NCBI RefSeq assembly: GCF_003473485.1
Contig: NC_053049.1
Span: forward strand, 15,872,001 to 15,936,000
Direction of reading: 5' to 3'
Origin: Medicago truncatula
Taxonomy: Eukaryota; Streptophyta; Magnoliopsida; Fabales; Fabaceae
DNA length: 64,000 nucleotides
Translations under genes and position numbers: made by a program
In this document: positions 22,981 to 34,162 of the stretch, piece by piece
How positions within the stretch are numbered: the stretch's first letter is position 1
How the letters are laid out: each line of letters opens with the position of its first letter
The notes under the pieces: model-generated
Databases searched by the model: none
What the model was told of the DNA's origin: nothing
What the model saw: the letters and a program-made list of their open reading frames with translations, nothing else

Positions 22981-23099
22981 ACTGCTACTAAAGCAAAGAT
23001 TTTAGGCTCCAAAATTTTTTAGGCCTCATATTAGACCTCCGAATATTTTCCCCTTTAAATATATTTATGTAAGTCAAATTCTTTTAACATTTTTATACG

Positions 23100-23190
23100 T
23101 AGTTTGGTTGGTAGTTAAATGCAGAGTTTTAGATTTATAGTTGATGTTGCGAGTTTGATCCTAAAGATATATTATTGTATGTGTTAATTA
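23100..23190 (+). mobile_element. tRNA-like SINE remnant
   Basis: GTAGTTTGGTTGGTAGTTAA followed about 50 bp later by TTGCGAGTTTGATCC resembles A- and B-boxes of a tRNA-derived SINE. Short and diverged. Confidence 0.4.
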
Positions 23191-23587
23191 TCCAGTTCAA
23201 TGTTCAAATCTTATTATGAGCGATACTCATATTTATTATTTAATATGTCTCAAATAAAATTACACTCAATTTTTCTTTCAACATAATTAAAAGGTCGCAA
23301 TTTATAGTTTATACCTACAAATACATTAAATAGACCATGATAATAACACCTTTTTATCAATTAAAGTTTATTTATACCAACTAGTAGCTAAGTATATGTA
23401 AAATTTATATACTATTATTTATTGATTAATGGATACTTGGATCTCAAACATCGTACTTTAATAATTACTCAATATTTTTTCTTTTCAAAAACTTGTCGAT
23501 AAAGACACAAGAAAGTGCCACGTGGAAAAAAAGATAGAAGAAGAAAAAACTAACTTTTTTGGTTTGTTAAAAAAAGCTGAAACAACT

Positions 23588-24508
23588 TTATATAATTAGA
23601 AAACACACAGCAAAATCACAGACAAAAAAAGAAAGACAGAAAAAACAATAAGGAGAAACAAACAAACAAGTTCATCAACAATCTTCAAAAAAATCAATCT
23701 TCAATTTCTCTGTTCTTCTTCTTAGGTTAGTTTCTTTGATCCATTCTTTTTCTTCATGCATCAATTGATGTTTTTTTTTTTTTTGAGATTTTTTTTGTAA
23801 TTGGATCTGTTTTTGTTTTAGTTTGTGATCTAAATTTTCTGTGTTTTGAGGTTTATTTTGATGAATTGATGGTAAAGTTTTGTTTTTTAGGATTTTATTT
23901 TGGTGGGTTTTGAACCGTTTGTTTTGAAAATGTTATCCACTTCATGATTGATGGTTATTTTCTTGTGGGGGTGTAAATATCAATATGTCTGAGTTTCCCC
24001 TGATTTCATAATTGTTAGGGTTTTGAATTGTTGGAAAATCTTGTGTTCAATTTTTTTTACCTGATTTATTGGATTTGATTAATGCTTGGCTTGATTTTGA
24101 ATTTTGTAATTTTGTTCAAATTGGTGAATTAGGTTACTTAGAAAGATATAATTTCTATGTTATTGTTCAAATCTTCACCAATTATGGCTTTATAAAAAAG
24201 TTTAATATATTTTATTTGTTTTGTTGGTGATGTTTCTTTTTCTATGTAAAGGATTCTGATCTTAATTATGGCTTTCTTGAGATTCTTTATAGTTTTGACC
24301 TATATGTGGATCCATATATAAAGTTTGAATATTGATCCTTTATCTTTTATCATTTTTATATTTATTACGGATCAGATTCATGTGATTTTAGTTCTTAAAT
24401 GTGAATTTCCATATATAATTCAGTTATGTCAATATTGTTTTTGAAGATTGGTTCTAAATTATTTTTGTCAATTATATATGCAGGAAAAAAAATATAGCAA
24501 CAAATAGA
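23588..24508 (+). promoter_or_regulatory. Promoter and intron-containing 5' UTR of the UBA gene
   Basis: TTTATATAA (23588-23596) is a plausible TATA box about 30 bp before an A-rich untranslated leader. The leader is spliced: AG|GTTAGT at 23726 to TATATGCAG at 24483, an intron of 758 bp. The remaining leader is 25 bp to the ATG at 24509. Both splice sites match plant consensus, and the intron is T-rich. Confidence 0.7.
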
Positions 24509-26383
24509 ATGTCTCCATCAATGAAATCAAAATCCAAGTCGAAGGCGAAGGCTGCAAAGGAACAACAAAAGACTTCTCCAAAGACTTCCGGATCTACTAA
24601 TGATGAGAGCAGCATTCCTTCTAGTGCGTGCGATCTCGAAACATCATTGGTTGATTCTTCATCCATAGTTAATGACAACAGCCAATTCGCAAAAATAAAT
24701 GAAACAGATGATCATTCTATTAGTCCTCAAGGAACGGTATCTGAGTATGATTCAGTTTCTAATAACGGCAGTTGTTCTGGTGAATCGGAAGACACTAAAG
24801 AGAAAGCTGCAAACTCGTCTACTCGGTTGGAATTTATACCTGGTTGTGATAACGACAGAAGGGATAAGATCCGACTGAAGAATGAGAGGAAGCACCAGAG
24901 ACAGAGGGAAAGGAGAGCTCATGAGTTGCACGAGCGATGTGTTGCGTATCTAATGTCGAGAAAGCTAGAAAAACTTGTGCAGAAGTTAGTGGCGATGGGA
25001 TTCACTACCGAGCGAGCAACATTGGCTTTGAAGTTAAACAACGGAAAATTAGAAGAATCGATATCGTGGCTATTTGAAGGAGGAAGTGAAGCGAAAGATA
25101 CTACCAACCTTGTAAGTGATGGTAATTTGAAGATCGACATAAGTGAAGCGCTTGAACAAATTTATGCTCTGGAAGTAAAGTACAATTGTTCAAAGCAAGA
25201 AGTCGAAAGAGCAGTTGTTGCCTGTGAAGGTGATCTTCAAAAGGCAGAAAACACGTTAAAATCTCAGAAGGAAGAATCTCATGTGAATCAGTCAGAAGAT
25301 TCTGCTCAAAATAATAATAGTTCGATTAGATCTCATGGATTACAACCAGCGTCAGTATCAATACAGCAGAGAGGGAATGAAAGTGATTTCAACTATTACA
25401 ATGTACGTGGTGCTGATTCTATGTTCCATGATCCTGAAAATAGGAATCCACAGTCTCTACACTTGAATCATCAAAATGAACTGACACAGAAAAGATGGGG
25501 TGTTGGTGCTACAGCATCAAATCCTTCAAATATGTTACAATCCATGCAAGCAATGTCACCGTATGTTAAAATGGAGGTGCAGCCGAGTGCCTTTAGGAAC
25601 GACGGAAGAATGATTCATCAAGGCGTAGGAAGGGAACCGGTAGTCATGATGCAGCATCCACAATTCGCCGATGCCAAACAAAATTATCTGAATTCTATGA
25701 ATTCCATAGCTTCCGGAACATCTAGTTGGTATGTAAATAATGTTCCGTCGTACGAAAATACAAGGTCGAATGGGAATTTACTACTACAAAATCATGGCAT
25801 GGGAAATGTTGGCGCAGATCGCCTGCAGCAACTTTCTCAAGCTCCGTATAAAGAATATTCCCATGTATTTGGGCAGGCAGATTCTTCAATCTCATCAGGT
25901 GGAATGGGAGGTTTCTATAAACCGATGGTTGCATCGTCGCCTTCACCTACAATGCCTTCTCAGTCTCACCCTCAACATCATGGCTCACGGAACACCACCG
26001 CATCTTCGCCTGCACTTACAGTTCCACCTTCCCTTGGGCTCTTTTGCGGTCATCAGAATCCATCCGCCAGATCATTCAGCTCACATTCACATGTGGATTG
26101 GAATACGGGGGGCATGGTGCAAGAATTTGACTACAACAATATAGATTGGAGTTTAGATTGCCCACCGTCATCCAGATCAGGTGATGTATGGCTAGGATTC
26201 TCATCGTCATTGAGAAACAACGCCGGGAATAGGATGGCCAGTTCTTATATGACTGGATCTCGAAACGTTGGCACGGCGAGGGAAATTTCATCGTCTGCTG
26301 GATTGCGAGATTGGACCTCACCTTTTGCTGGGAAGGACATATTCAGTGCTCCCAGAAAGTTTGTTACCTTTCCTCCTATGTAG
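24509..26383 (+). CDS. UBA-domain (ubiquitin-associated) protein, 624 aa
   Basis: A single long exon encodes the whole protein. Residues 1-30 are Lys/Ser-rich and 30-105 Ser/Asp-rich and probably disordered. A strongly basic stretch, KIRLKNERKHQRQRERRA (120-137), may serve nuclear targeting. A UBA domain follows at about 152-191: KLVQKLVAMGFTTERATLAL, NNGKLEESISWLFEGG, with the diagnostic MGF loop. A second UBA/CUE-like helix bundle lies at about 208-252 (ISEALEQIYALEVKYNCSKQ, ACEGDLQKAENTL). The remaining 370 residues are Ser/Asn/Gln/Met-rich with no known domain and end FSAPRKFVTFPPM. UBA domains bind mono- or polyubiquitin, so a ubiquitin-linked role is likely; the precise function is unknown. 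The ATG is the first after a spliced leader, and stops precede it. Flanking DNA shows no duplicate. Confidence 0.95.
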   Translation: MSPSMKSKSKSKAKAAKEQQKTSPKTSGSTNDESSIPSSACDLETSLVDSSSIVNDNSQFAKINETDDHSISPQGTVSEYDSVSNNGSCSGESEDTKEKAANSSTRLEFIPGCDNDRRDKIRLKNERKHQRQRERRAHELHERCVAYLMSRKLEKLVQKLVAMGFTTERATLALKLNNGKLEESISWLFEGGSEAKDTTNLVSDGNLKIDISEALEQIYALEVKYNCSKQEVERAVVACEGDLQKAENTLKSQKEESHVNQSEDSAQNNNSSIRSHGLQPASVSIQQRGNESDFNYYNVRGADSMFHDPENRNPQSLHLNHQNELTQKRWGVGATASNPSNMLQSMQAMSPYVKMEVQPSAFRNDGRMIHQGVGREPVVMMQHPQFADAKQNYLNSMNSIASGTSSWYVNNVPSYENTRSNGNLLLQNHGMGNVGADRLQQLSQAPYKEYSHVFGQADSSISSGGMGGFYKPMVASSPSPTMPSQSHPQHHGSRNTTASSPALTVPPSLGLFCGHQNPSARSFSSHSHVDWNTGGMVQEFDYNNIDWSLDCPPSSRSGDVWLGFSSSLRNNAGNRMASSYMTGSRNVGTAREISSSAGLRDWTSPFAGKDIFSAPRKFVTFPPM

Positions 26384-28097
26384 TAATGGGATCATAAGGG
26401 GATGTCTTAATATTGTTGTTTCTGGTTTTCCAGTGAAATTCATCTTCTGATTTGTGGTTTATAATTGTTTTTCCAACTACTCCTCATACTTTTCTTCTCT
26501 TCATTTTCATGTGTTTTATTTTAATTGAAGTGCTTTTCTAATGCTGATTGTGCTTGATGACATTAAAAACTAACATAGGAGTTTTAACTAGGAGGTGTCA
26601 AACCTTAAAAACTAACATAACCATATTAATTTACTACCTTTTTTCTATTAAAAATAATATATTATTGAAGGATTAAGCTTCCTTACCTTCAGAACTTAAC
26701 AAGATTGAAAAAGAGAAGTTACTCACAATTTTTTAGTTTTAGTTTCAAACAACGAATTTAGGATGTAAGGAGGTTTCTTAATTGATAGATTGAAGACAAT
26801 AATAAGTAAAATATAGTGGGATGGAGTTCTATCATAGCAATTCATAAGAATAGACTCTATCCAGTCATTAAATGTTAAAAATATATATGATTTCATGTTG
26901 ATTAAGGATTAAGAATAGTAGTTAAAGTAAAACTCATTTTCTTGTTTCCTTTAAGTGCAAAACTTTATCAAATAAAAAAAATTAAACTAATACAGTGAAA
27001 ATTATTAGTGAAAATTTTCAGTTATATAATTTGCAGTGAAAATTAAACTAATACAGTGAAAATTATTAGTGGTACATAAAAGAAATACATTATTAGTGTC
27101 AAATAATTTGCAGTTATATATAAAGTGAAAATTTACTATTCTGCCTCGTCATCTTATTACATGTATTTTTAAAGTGTCTATATAAAGTTCACACGTTTTA
27201 GCATAACCGGCAAGAATACCAAATTGTTAGATCGGACGTTGTGACAAAGGGTTCGAATTCTGGCTCTACATTTTGTGTGTACAAGTTTTCAAGTAGCTAT
27301 TATCATATTATTTATCTAAAAAAAGTTTTTTGCAAGAATTTTTTTTTTTATATGAGGTTGCAAAATGGTGAGGTATTGATTGTCGGTGTAAAATAAAATT
27401 AGCTCTTGTACAGTAATTTCTCTACACTATTTTCTAGTCTGAAATTTTTTTAAAACACAAATCTAGAATGAGATTTTTTTTGGTTACTTTAGATATTTTT
27501 ATGTAACTTTTCAAATCATTATTTTCTGGTTATTAATATTTTATAATTCTCTAAAGAGAAAAATTACCCATTTCAAGCCTCCTGTAAGCTTTAATAATAC
27601 AAAATACAAAAGTCTAAACTCGTAATTAAAATAACAAATGTAAACTTCGAAGTTGGCTTTTATCATATTCATGAATTCAGTTTAATTTTCTTTCATCCTT
27701 CACAGCAACAAAGGTCTCAACATCCATAAGCAGGCAAGAAAAACCCTATAAAGACCCTAAATCCTAAAAAGATCAAGTTCCTTACAAACAGTTATGAAAT
27801 AGGACAACTGAGTCGGGTAATCTGAAAGGTGGAAAGAGGACTTCATCAAACTGCTCCAAACATACTGAAAAATTTAAAAATATGACTTTAATTGAAAATA
27901 AAATTCAAGATTTTTACTTGAAAGAGACTCAAGATACTTCAATTCATGTCAAATGACTATTTTCCACCTATCTTTGGAATCTATATACATTATCTTTAAA
28001 ACACAGTCAATGATTGCTGAAACAAATTGAGAACACCCGTTTAACCGAGTCCCAAAATATATTCTATACACGAAAATGTTCAATAGACTTGGTCGCA
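26384..28097. other. 3' UTR then AT-rich intergenic DNA
   Basis: The first ~160 bp after the UBA gene stop are its likely 3' UTR. A local 61-bp-period duplication of ATTAAACTAATACAGTGAAA plus ATTATTAGTG lies at 26981-27010 and 27042-27071. A SINE-like piece is at 27195-27310. No gene is supportable. Confidence 0.6.
27195..27310 (+). mobile_element. tRNA-derived SINE remnant
   Basis: AGCATAACCGGCAAGAATACC is A-box-like, and AAGGGTTCGAATTCTGGC is a strong B-box. It ends TATCTAAAAAAAG. The fragment at 62325-62440 looks related. Confidence 0.6.
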
Positions 28098-29103
28098 TCA
28101 CCTCCACCAACAGAATTGTCTAAACAGATATATCTTTCTCATCCTAGTATTGTAAGTCAGGAAGGCTCTAGCTTTGATAGGATCGGCGTTTAAATATTCA
28201 AATGCATACATCTGTCTACTCTCTTCCAACCCATCTATCTCCATCACAGCCTGTAATAGTTCAGAGGTATCAATTGAGCATTTGCTGCGCTCGACCGAAT
28301 CAGCCAATCGTCGGATGCTTGATGCCACTGTCATCAATGCATTGTGCAGATCATCTGAGCTACGAGACCGTTTGGGAAGTTGTCTTATAGGTACCACTGG
28401 AGGCTCATCATAGCCATCTGGAATCTGGCCATATTCAGGAGGCCCATTGTATGACTCAGTTCCATCTGTATCACTCATGTTTTCTGAACTAGGAGATGCA
28501 AAGGAGGCTGATTCCTCCTCGCAATTCTTCATGTCCACCACTAGACCATTACCATCCTTCATCTTTGCCCAACGCCTTGGAGCTTGATAATTTCCACAAA
28601 CAATTTTAAGTTGTTCATAAATCTCTATTTGTTTTCCACGGAATCCTTTTGCATCTGGATGTGCCTACCAAATGAATCAAAGAACACTTAAATAGGTGAT
28701 TTAATATAATTTTGTCGTTCAAGAATTGAGAAAGCTCAAAGATACTCACTGCAATATATCTCTTCCAAAGCTCATTGTGATCACACTCAATCATCTTCGT
28801 ATCTGGATTCCACTTGAAACCATCCTGACTTAGAATATCTTTAATTACTTTATACCTCTTCTTCAGCGTCTTCAGTCGATTGATAACTTTCTGATTATTC
28901 AAGTTTAAGTTGAAATATGTGTTTACAGCTACACAAGCTGCAGTGTATGCATTTTCATTGAAACATTTGTCAACTCTGTTTCCATTTTTTGCTTGAACAA
29001 CCAGGGCTTCAATGAGGCACTTATCCATTGGAACTGACCACACAACATTTCTTCCCTTATTTTTTATATCCCTTCTTTGTCCTTGCAGATCACAGTGCTC
29101 CAT
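28098..29103 (-). CDS. Myb/SANT-like DNA-binding domain protein, 306 aa, two exons
   Basis: Exon 1 (29103-28750, 118 codons) and exon 2 (28664-28098) join in phase 0 across an 85-bp GT-AG intron (GTGAGT at 28749; TTGGTAG at 28665). Residues about 15-115 form the Myb/SANT-like (Myb_DNA-bind_3) domain: VVWSVPMDKCLIEALVVQ, the NRLKTLKKRYKVIKDIL helix, SQDGFKWNPDTKMIECDHNE, LWKRYIAAHPDAKGFRG. The C-terminal half is acidic and Ser-rich, then a helical region LHNALMTVASSIRRLADSVE and a conserved tail YEYLNADPIKARAF-like. The family descends from PIF/Harbinger accessory proteins and includes L10-interacting Myb-domain proteins; DNA binding in the nucleus is the inferred role. The ATG at 29103 lies 4 nt after a GCATGTAG acceptor, so an upstream untranslated exon is likely. 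Confidence 0.9.
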
Positions 29104-29189
29104 TTCTACATGCAAACAACACAGAAATGAACACACTATTCAATTTAATATATCAAATATTTAATATTGCTACCCTCATTTACTTAAAA

Positions 29190-29320
29190 ATGAAGAAAAG
29201 CCTGGGCACAACTGTTAAAGTTGGTACCGTGTTGACTAGGATGTGATAAGATTGAGTCCTGGAGTTGGTCTCTGTCTCACTCAAATGTAAGATAAAACTA
29301 CCTATAACAAGCCCAGTCGC
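29190..29320 (+). mobile_element. Au-SINE-like remnant
   Basis: GCCTGGGCACAACTGTTAAAG and GTTGACTAGGATGTGATAAG with GATTGAGTCCTGGA follow the head of tRNA-derived plant SINEs (A-box then B-box). Strongly diverged. Confidence 0.4.
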
Positions 29321-30839
29321 CATGATAGGAGATTTATAGCACCAGGATTCCTTATTGTTATTTTCTTTTTAAACATAAAACGAAACATGAAATTTACAAA
29401 CTTTTCGCTGAAGAAAAGGGGAAAAAATGGTCTGAACTCTGAAGTAGTGAAAATTCCATATTTTGTGTGTTCTTATTTGTGTACAAATGCACAGGCAGTA
29501 CAACTCAAAGGTTGCATCAGAAAGCAACAACAATTAGGTTCATCAATATAATATTTCACCTAAAAAAAAGGGAGTTAAGGTTTCATACTAGTAATAGTTT
29601 GTATTAAATTCACTTATATTCCAGTGTCTTTTTTCTGAACAAGGAAAAAAAATATTACAATTGAAATCCCTGCTAGTACACTCTTCATCAGTTGCAAAAA
29701 TTAAACATTCTGAATTCTGACAACACCAGTCAATGAGGGTTCCAGGACATGTGTTTTATGTATAGTGTGTGTGTGTTTACATAAAAAATAACTGAATATT
29801 AAGTGTAACTCTAGTCAAAAGTAGAAAATAGATGTAAGCCTGTAAAATATTTAAAACTATCAATAAAACAGGTCATACAAAATTTAACTTTAATTTCATA
29901 AGCTCTGAATTTATCTATATACTTAAAAGTTAATTTGATCAAACAGTAAAACATTTCATTTAAGAAGAAAAAAGGTGCAGAATAAATATAAGCATTTAAT
30001 GATATTATAGCCAGTCCATTCCAAAAATATACTTATCACACGCACACCTCACTTGCATCTAATGGACCCATGATTAAGGACACATATCAGTGTTCTTCAC
30101 ACCAAGCCAAAGTGACACAACCAGGGTACACGGTACAGGTCATGTAACGTATATACACAGACTCAACCAAGCAGTATCGATTAGATCATAAGGCTCCCAT
30201 CTTTAGTGATGGATCCTATGCAATCCTTTGGAGGATTTGGATAATGCTCGCATCTTTATGGGTGATTTTTCACCTCCAAACTTGTTACAGAATCCAAATT
30301 AGGATTATGTTCATGAATGAAAGTTTCTATTTCTTTTGATGCAGAAAAACTGTGCAAACTACCGGCCTCAATGCAGTAGTAATGGTTGCAGCCTGTACAA
30401 TAGTTGCCGTTGTGTCTGTTGTGATGTGTATTCTACCAAGACTTCGATGTTACTATAGACGTCTTTTTTCCCTCTTCTATACTTCAAATTTATAAAAATT
30501 TATTTAAACCCAACCAAGTCTAAAATAACTACTTAAATTTAATTTAATTCTAAGCCTTGCTCAAGCTTATATATCAGGACATCTCATTAGTCAAACCCAA
30601 CCTCAAAATGTCAACTGAAACTGCATTCCTAAGCAGCCAACAAACAAAATGCTTTAAACTTGAAACTTACAGCTTAAAAGCTCAAGCCCATGAAAAATGA
30701 TTCCAAAAAATGACCACTGTCAGCCACTTGACCTGGAAGAAACTCTACCACTACTCCAATAATGATTACTCTGATATCAAATATTGATTACACATGCAGA
30801 CATAATACTATCTTTCAAAAATCACATGGAGATGTTGAT

Positions 30840-31015
30840 AGTGGGCCGGTCGAAAGCCCAACGAGCTAGCCCAACACAATTTTTGTATGAACTAAATGGG
30901 TTGGGCCCAATTGTTTTTTGGCTTTGGTTTCCTTTTTTTATGACCAAGCCCATGAAGAATTATGGGCTAATGGGCCGTCCGGTCAAGCTCAGCCCATTTT
31001 GATAGCTCTAACAAT
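30840..31015. repeat. Dispersed repeat rich in GGGCC/GCCCA motifs
   Basis: GTGGGCCGGTCGAAAGCCCA, GGGTTGGGCCCAA and GGGCTAATGGGCCGTCCGGT end in CAGCCCATTTTGATAGCTCT, a phrase I know from transposon-derived plant repeats. Two short frames here (30784 and 30918) carry no known domain. Confidence 0.35.
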
Positions 31016-31043
31016 AACTAACTACTTCGAAAGAAAAAAAAAA

Positions 31044-31260
31044 TTACTCCCTCCAATCCCCCGTCTCATAATACTTGTCACATTTGCACTTATTCTCTAT
31101 CTTAAAATAACTGTCACTTTAGAATACCAATACAATATTTATTAATTTTTCTACGAATATACCCTTATTTATTAAATGTAACTCCATTTAACTACTCTAC
31201 TAACTAGAATTTGTAAGGATGTTTTTGTAAATGACAGTAACTTTACTGTTGAAATGGACT
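31044..31260. mobile_element. Possible Stowaway-like MITE remnant
   Basis: Starts TACTCCCTCCAATCCCC and contains TTAAAATAACTGTCACTTTAG, common in such elements. The matching right terminus is missing. Confidence 0.35.
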
Positions 31261-31944
31261 GAGTTAATCATTTCCTCAACAACCATGCAGAGAGAGGGTA
31301 CATACATTGTAATAAAATAAAGTCAAATATGCTACTCCTTTCATATTCACTACATTAACAAAGAACTACAGCAAATAATAACAATAACACTTCATATTGA
31401 CCTAAAACCCAAAATGTAGTTAATGCAATAGAAATTTCACTATATCAACAATTTGCAAGAACAATTATACTATGATTACAATTGAAAAACACATCATAAA
31501 AAAGCTTACTGCAAAGTTTGAATTTGAATACGACCAAAAAAAATTATTTTTTCTTTTCAACTCAAACAAATAAATAAAACTGAAGCAATTAAAGAAAATT
31601 TAACACAACAAGTAGTGCATAGTGGAATGTTGAGAAGAATTACCAGATTACGAGAATTTGATCGTAGAGAGACGCATCGGCGGCATCAATGGAGTGAAGG
31701 TAGACGGTTCTGGAAGGTTAGATGGATAGAAAGGGTTTTTCTCGGGAAAATGTGATGGGAAAATTTCGTTTGGATTTTCCCGAGAAAATGAATGACCTAT
31801 AGATGAGAGCCACGCGTGCAAAGATAATAAATATAGAAATTTATACATTTTCAATTCTCAAACTCCTCAAAAACTTTAAATAAATTCCTCAAAAAAAAAA
31901 AAATCTTTAATTTTAATTAAATCCCTAAAAAAAAGTTTAATTAA

Positions 31945-32649
31945 GGACTAAATTACACTTTCCTTCCTTAGATATTTGAATTACACTTTTCCCCACTCCA
32001 TTGAATGTTAAAATATAAATTGTCTTCCCTTTTATAAAAGAGAAATTTGGATTGCATTCTCTACCATTTTTATGTTAAAATCTAAGCTTTCCTCTCTTAA
32101 TAATGTTTTTATTTCCAATATTCTAGAAAATAACAATCTAACACACTCAAGAGAAAAATATTGTTGCGGGTCCATTTTAATAAATTAAAATTCGAATATA
32201 TATTTTTCTCTGTTTTTGATTCATAGTTTCATTAACATCCAATTTTAAACCATATTATAAAATATGAAACAACACAAAATAAAATAAAAATATATAACTA
32301 TTCTTAAAATAAATAAAAAATTATATAAAAAATTTTACAAATAATTTATTTAAAAGTGAATTTTATATTCTAAATTATAAAATTAATTACAAATATTTAA
32401 ATTTAATTATCCTTGATAAATGGTGGTTCAAAGTTAGTAGATATCATAAAAATATTTATATATGTTAAAATAGACTAGAGAATAGTGCATATTTAATTAT
32501 TAATGGAGAGATCATAATTCAATAATCTCACGGGGGGAGGGGGAGTATAAGTTTTACTATTCAATGAAGATGATTGTATATTTTAACATAAAAAGAGATA
32601 AGAGTGTAATTCAAACTTCTATCGGAAGAAACAAGAGTGTAATTTACTC
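31945..32649. mobile_element. Long inverted-repeat MITE-like element, 705 bp
   Basis: The left arm (from 31945: GGACTAAATTACACTTTCC, TTTGAATTACACTTTTCC, TGTTAAAATATAAATTGTC) is matched in inverse by the right arm (TATTTTAACATAAAAAGAG, GTGTAATTCAAACTTCTATC, GAGTGTAATTTACTC, ending 32649). Both ends abut TTAATTAA (31937-31944 and 32650-32657), a possible 8-bp target duplication; since that octamer is palindromic it could also be part of the repeat. The centre is AT-rich and non-coding. Confidence 0.7.
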
Positions 32650-33252
32650 TTAATTAAAAACGAAAAATGCTAACATGTACCATAAAGGAAAATCTTAAAG
32701 TACTCTTATGTGATCGTTTCATAACTCTCATAAAATTACTCAACCTTTAATCGGGTCATAACTCCCAATAAATTTTGTACGATCAGGGATACAATTCGAA
32801 AAATCTAAATCACTTTTCAATTGTGAGGGGCATAAAACAATATTCTGAAGATATCTCTCACAAAAGATCTATAAGTATAAACACACACACACAAAAAAAA
32901 AATGTTGGAATCAAACTACTTTGGGGTCCAAAAAAGCAAAATTGTAATAAGCAATGTTGGGATCCAAATGGGCTCACTAAATTCCCGCCAAACGTCATTG
33001 CTTGATTGTCTCTCAATTTCACAATGCCCTAACAAAACAAAAAAAAACTCTTCACATTCCACTGCTCTGTTCTTCTTCTGGACAAGAAGCAAGGTTTTGG
33101 TACCATCTTCGTCATTATTTACCAAAGGTATGATCTAAACCATTGTTTCTTCTATTCTTCTCAAATTATTGGTTAGGGTATGGCCCCTTTGTCGTAAGTC
33201 TTTTGCAAAGGGAAAGCTGCATGTGTTACTATTGGCCAAGTAATGTTATAAC

Positions 33253-33738
33253 GCCCTGTTTATTTCGTGAAAACATTTTCTATTTTCATAAATATAACTT
33301 CATTTTAACTTGTGAATAAGAAGATCCGAGACTCTTACGATGGAGAGAAGATGACATGATAGTTAGGGGTGATGCATTTAAAAAAAATAATGAAAACAAT
33401 TTTTTGGCATTTTCATTGTTTTAATATACACGAAAGGGTGCGTGTATGTTTGGTTTTGCTGTGATATGAATTGATTTTGATTGAATTAAATTTATAAAAT
33501 TTATTTTGATTAAAAGTGATTTGTGTTTTAATACAATATATTCATGTAACAATGAGTTGAACTATAAATTTGTGTGTAAAAAATCAATTCTATAATCAAA
33601 AGCTATAAATCCTAGCTTCAAGTAGAATCAATTCTATTTGAAAGCAACCAAACATGTCAGAATCAATTGTACAACTCCACAATCAATTTTAACCCCTGTA
33701 GAAGTGGAACCAAACATACATGTTTTTTTTAACTCCCT
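33253..33738. mobile_element. MITE-like repeats inside the leader region of the Mutator-derived gene
   Basis: GCCCTGTTTATTTCGTGAAAAC near 33253 with AAGATCCGAGACTCTTACG and AGGGGTGATGCATTTAAAA is related to the Tourist-like element at 54373. Within it, TGTATGTTTGGTTTTGCTGTG (33446) faces its inverse GTGGAACCAAACATACATG (33704), giving a second ~280-bp inverted-repeat element. GTTATAAC occurs on both outer sides (33245 and 33739), but its palindromic form weakens that as a target duplication. Confidence 0.5.
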
Positions 33739-33879
33739 GTTATAACTGCTGCTGGAGTTTTGTATGTTATCCTTTTTAACATGGAAAAATACTAACCGTG
33801 AGTTTAATAGACGAGCACCGCATTCATTTTACATGTCTATTTAGTTTAAAATTATATGTTGATAGAAAAACAATTATGT

Positions 33880-34020
33880 GAGTTGGGTCTCGGGGCCTCA
33901 AGAGGGTCATGTAGTTTCAGATACCCACAAATGCGGTTTTTGCGTCGACAACAAGATTCGAACTTCGGTCCTTGTGAGATTTGAGCTGAATCCTTACTAA
34001 CTAGACTGACCTATGTTTGC
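33880..34020 (-). mobile_element. tRNA-like SINE or dispersed repeat remnant
   Basis: ACAACAAGATTCGAACTTCGG (plus strand) is the inverse of a B-box-like CCGAAGTTCGAATC, with GTTAGTAAGGATTCAGCTCA-like sequence beside it. No tail was found. Confidence 0.35.
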
Positions 34021-34162
34021 GACTAGCACTACTAAAATGTCTATTACTCTGCCACTGAATATTATAGTTGTGTTATGAAATGAAAATTGAATGCACATGT
34101 TATTATAAAATGCACATATTTTGTAAACAAACTCATTTTGGATTGTTGTTTCTATTTGCAAC

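Larger units (their letters stand above)
29110..31645 (-). other. Probable long 5' UTR intron of the Myb/SANT-like gene
   Basis: A TTGCATGTAG acceptor precedes the ATG (minus strand, 29108), and a possible donor (AATCTG|GTAATTC, 31645) ends a pyrimidine-rich leader near 31645-31760. The interval has no ORF of note. It holds an Au-SINE-like piece (about 29190-29320) and a Stowaway-like end (31044). The intron is inferred from splice-site fit only. Confidence 0.4.

Noticed and set aside
31648-31854. 68-codon minus frame upstream of the Myb/SANT-like gene
   Set aside because: Probably leader sequence; no domain, and the Myb/SANT-like ATG has its own acceptor.
33245-33746. GTTATAAC as target duplication of one outer element
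   Set aside because: The octamer is its own reverse complement and the inner ends do not form matching inverted repeats, so it may be chance.
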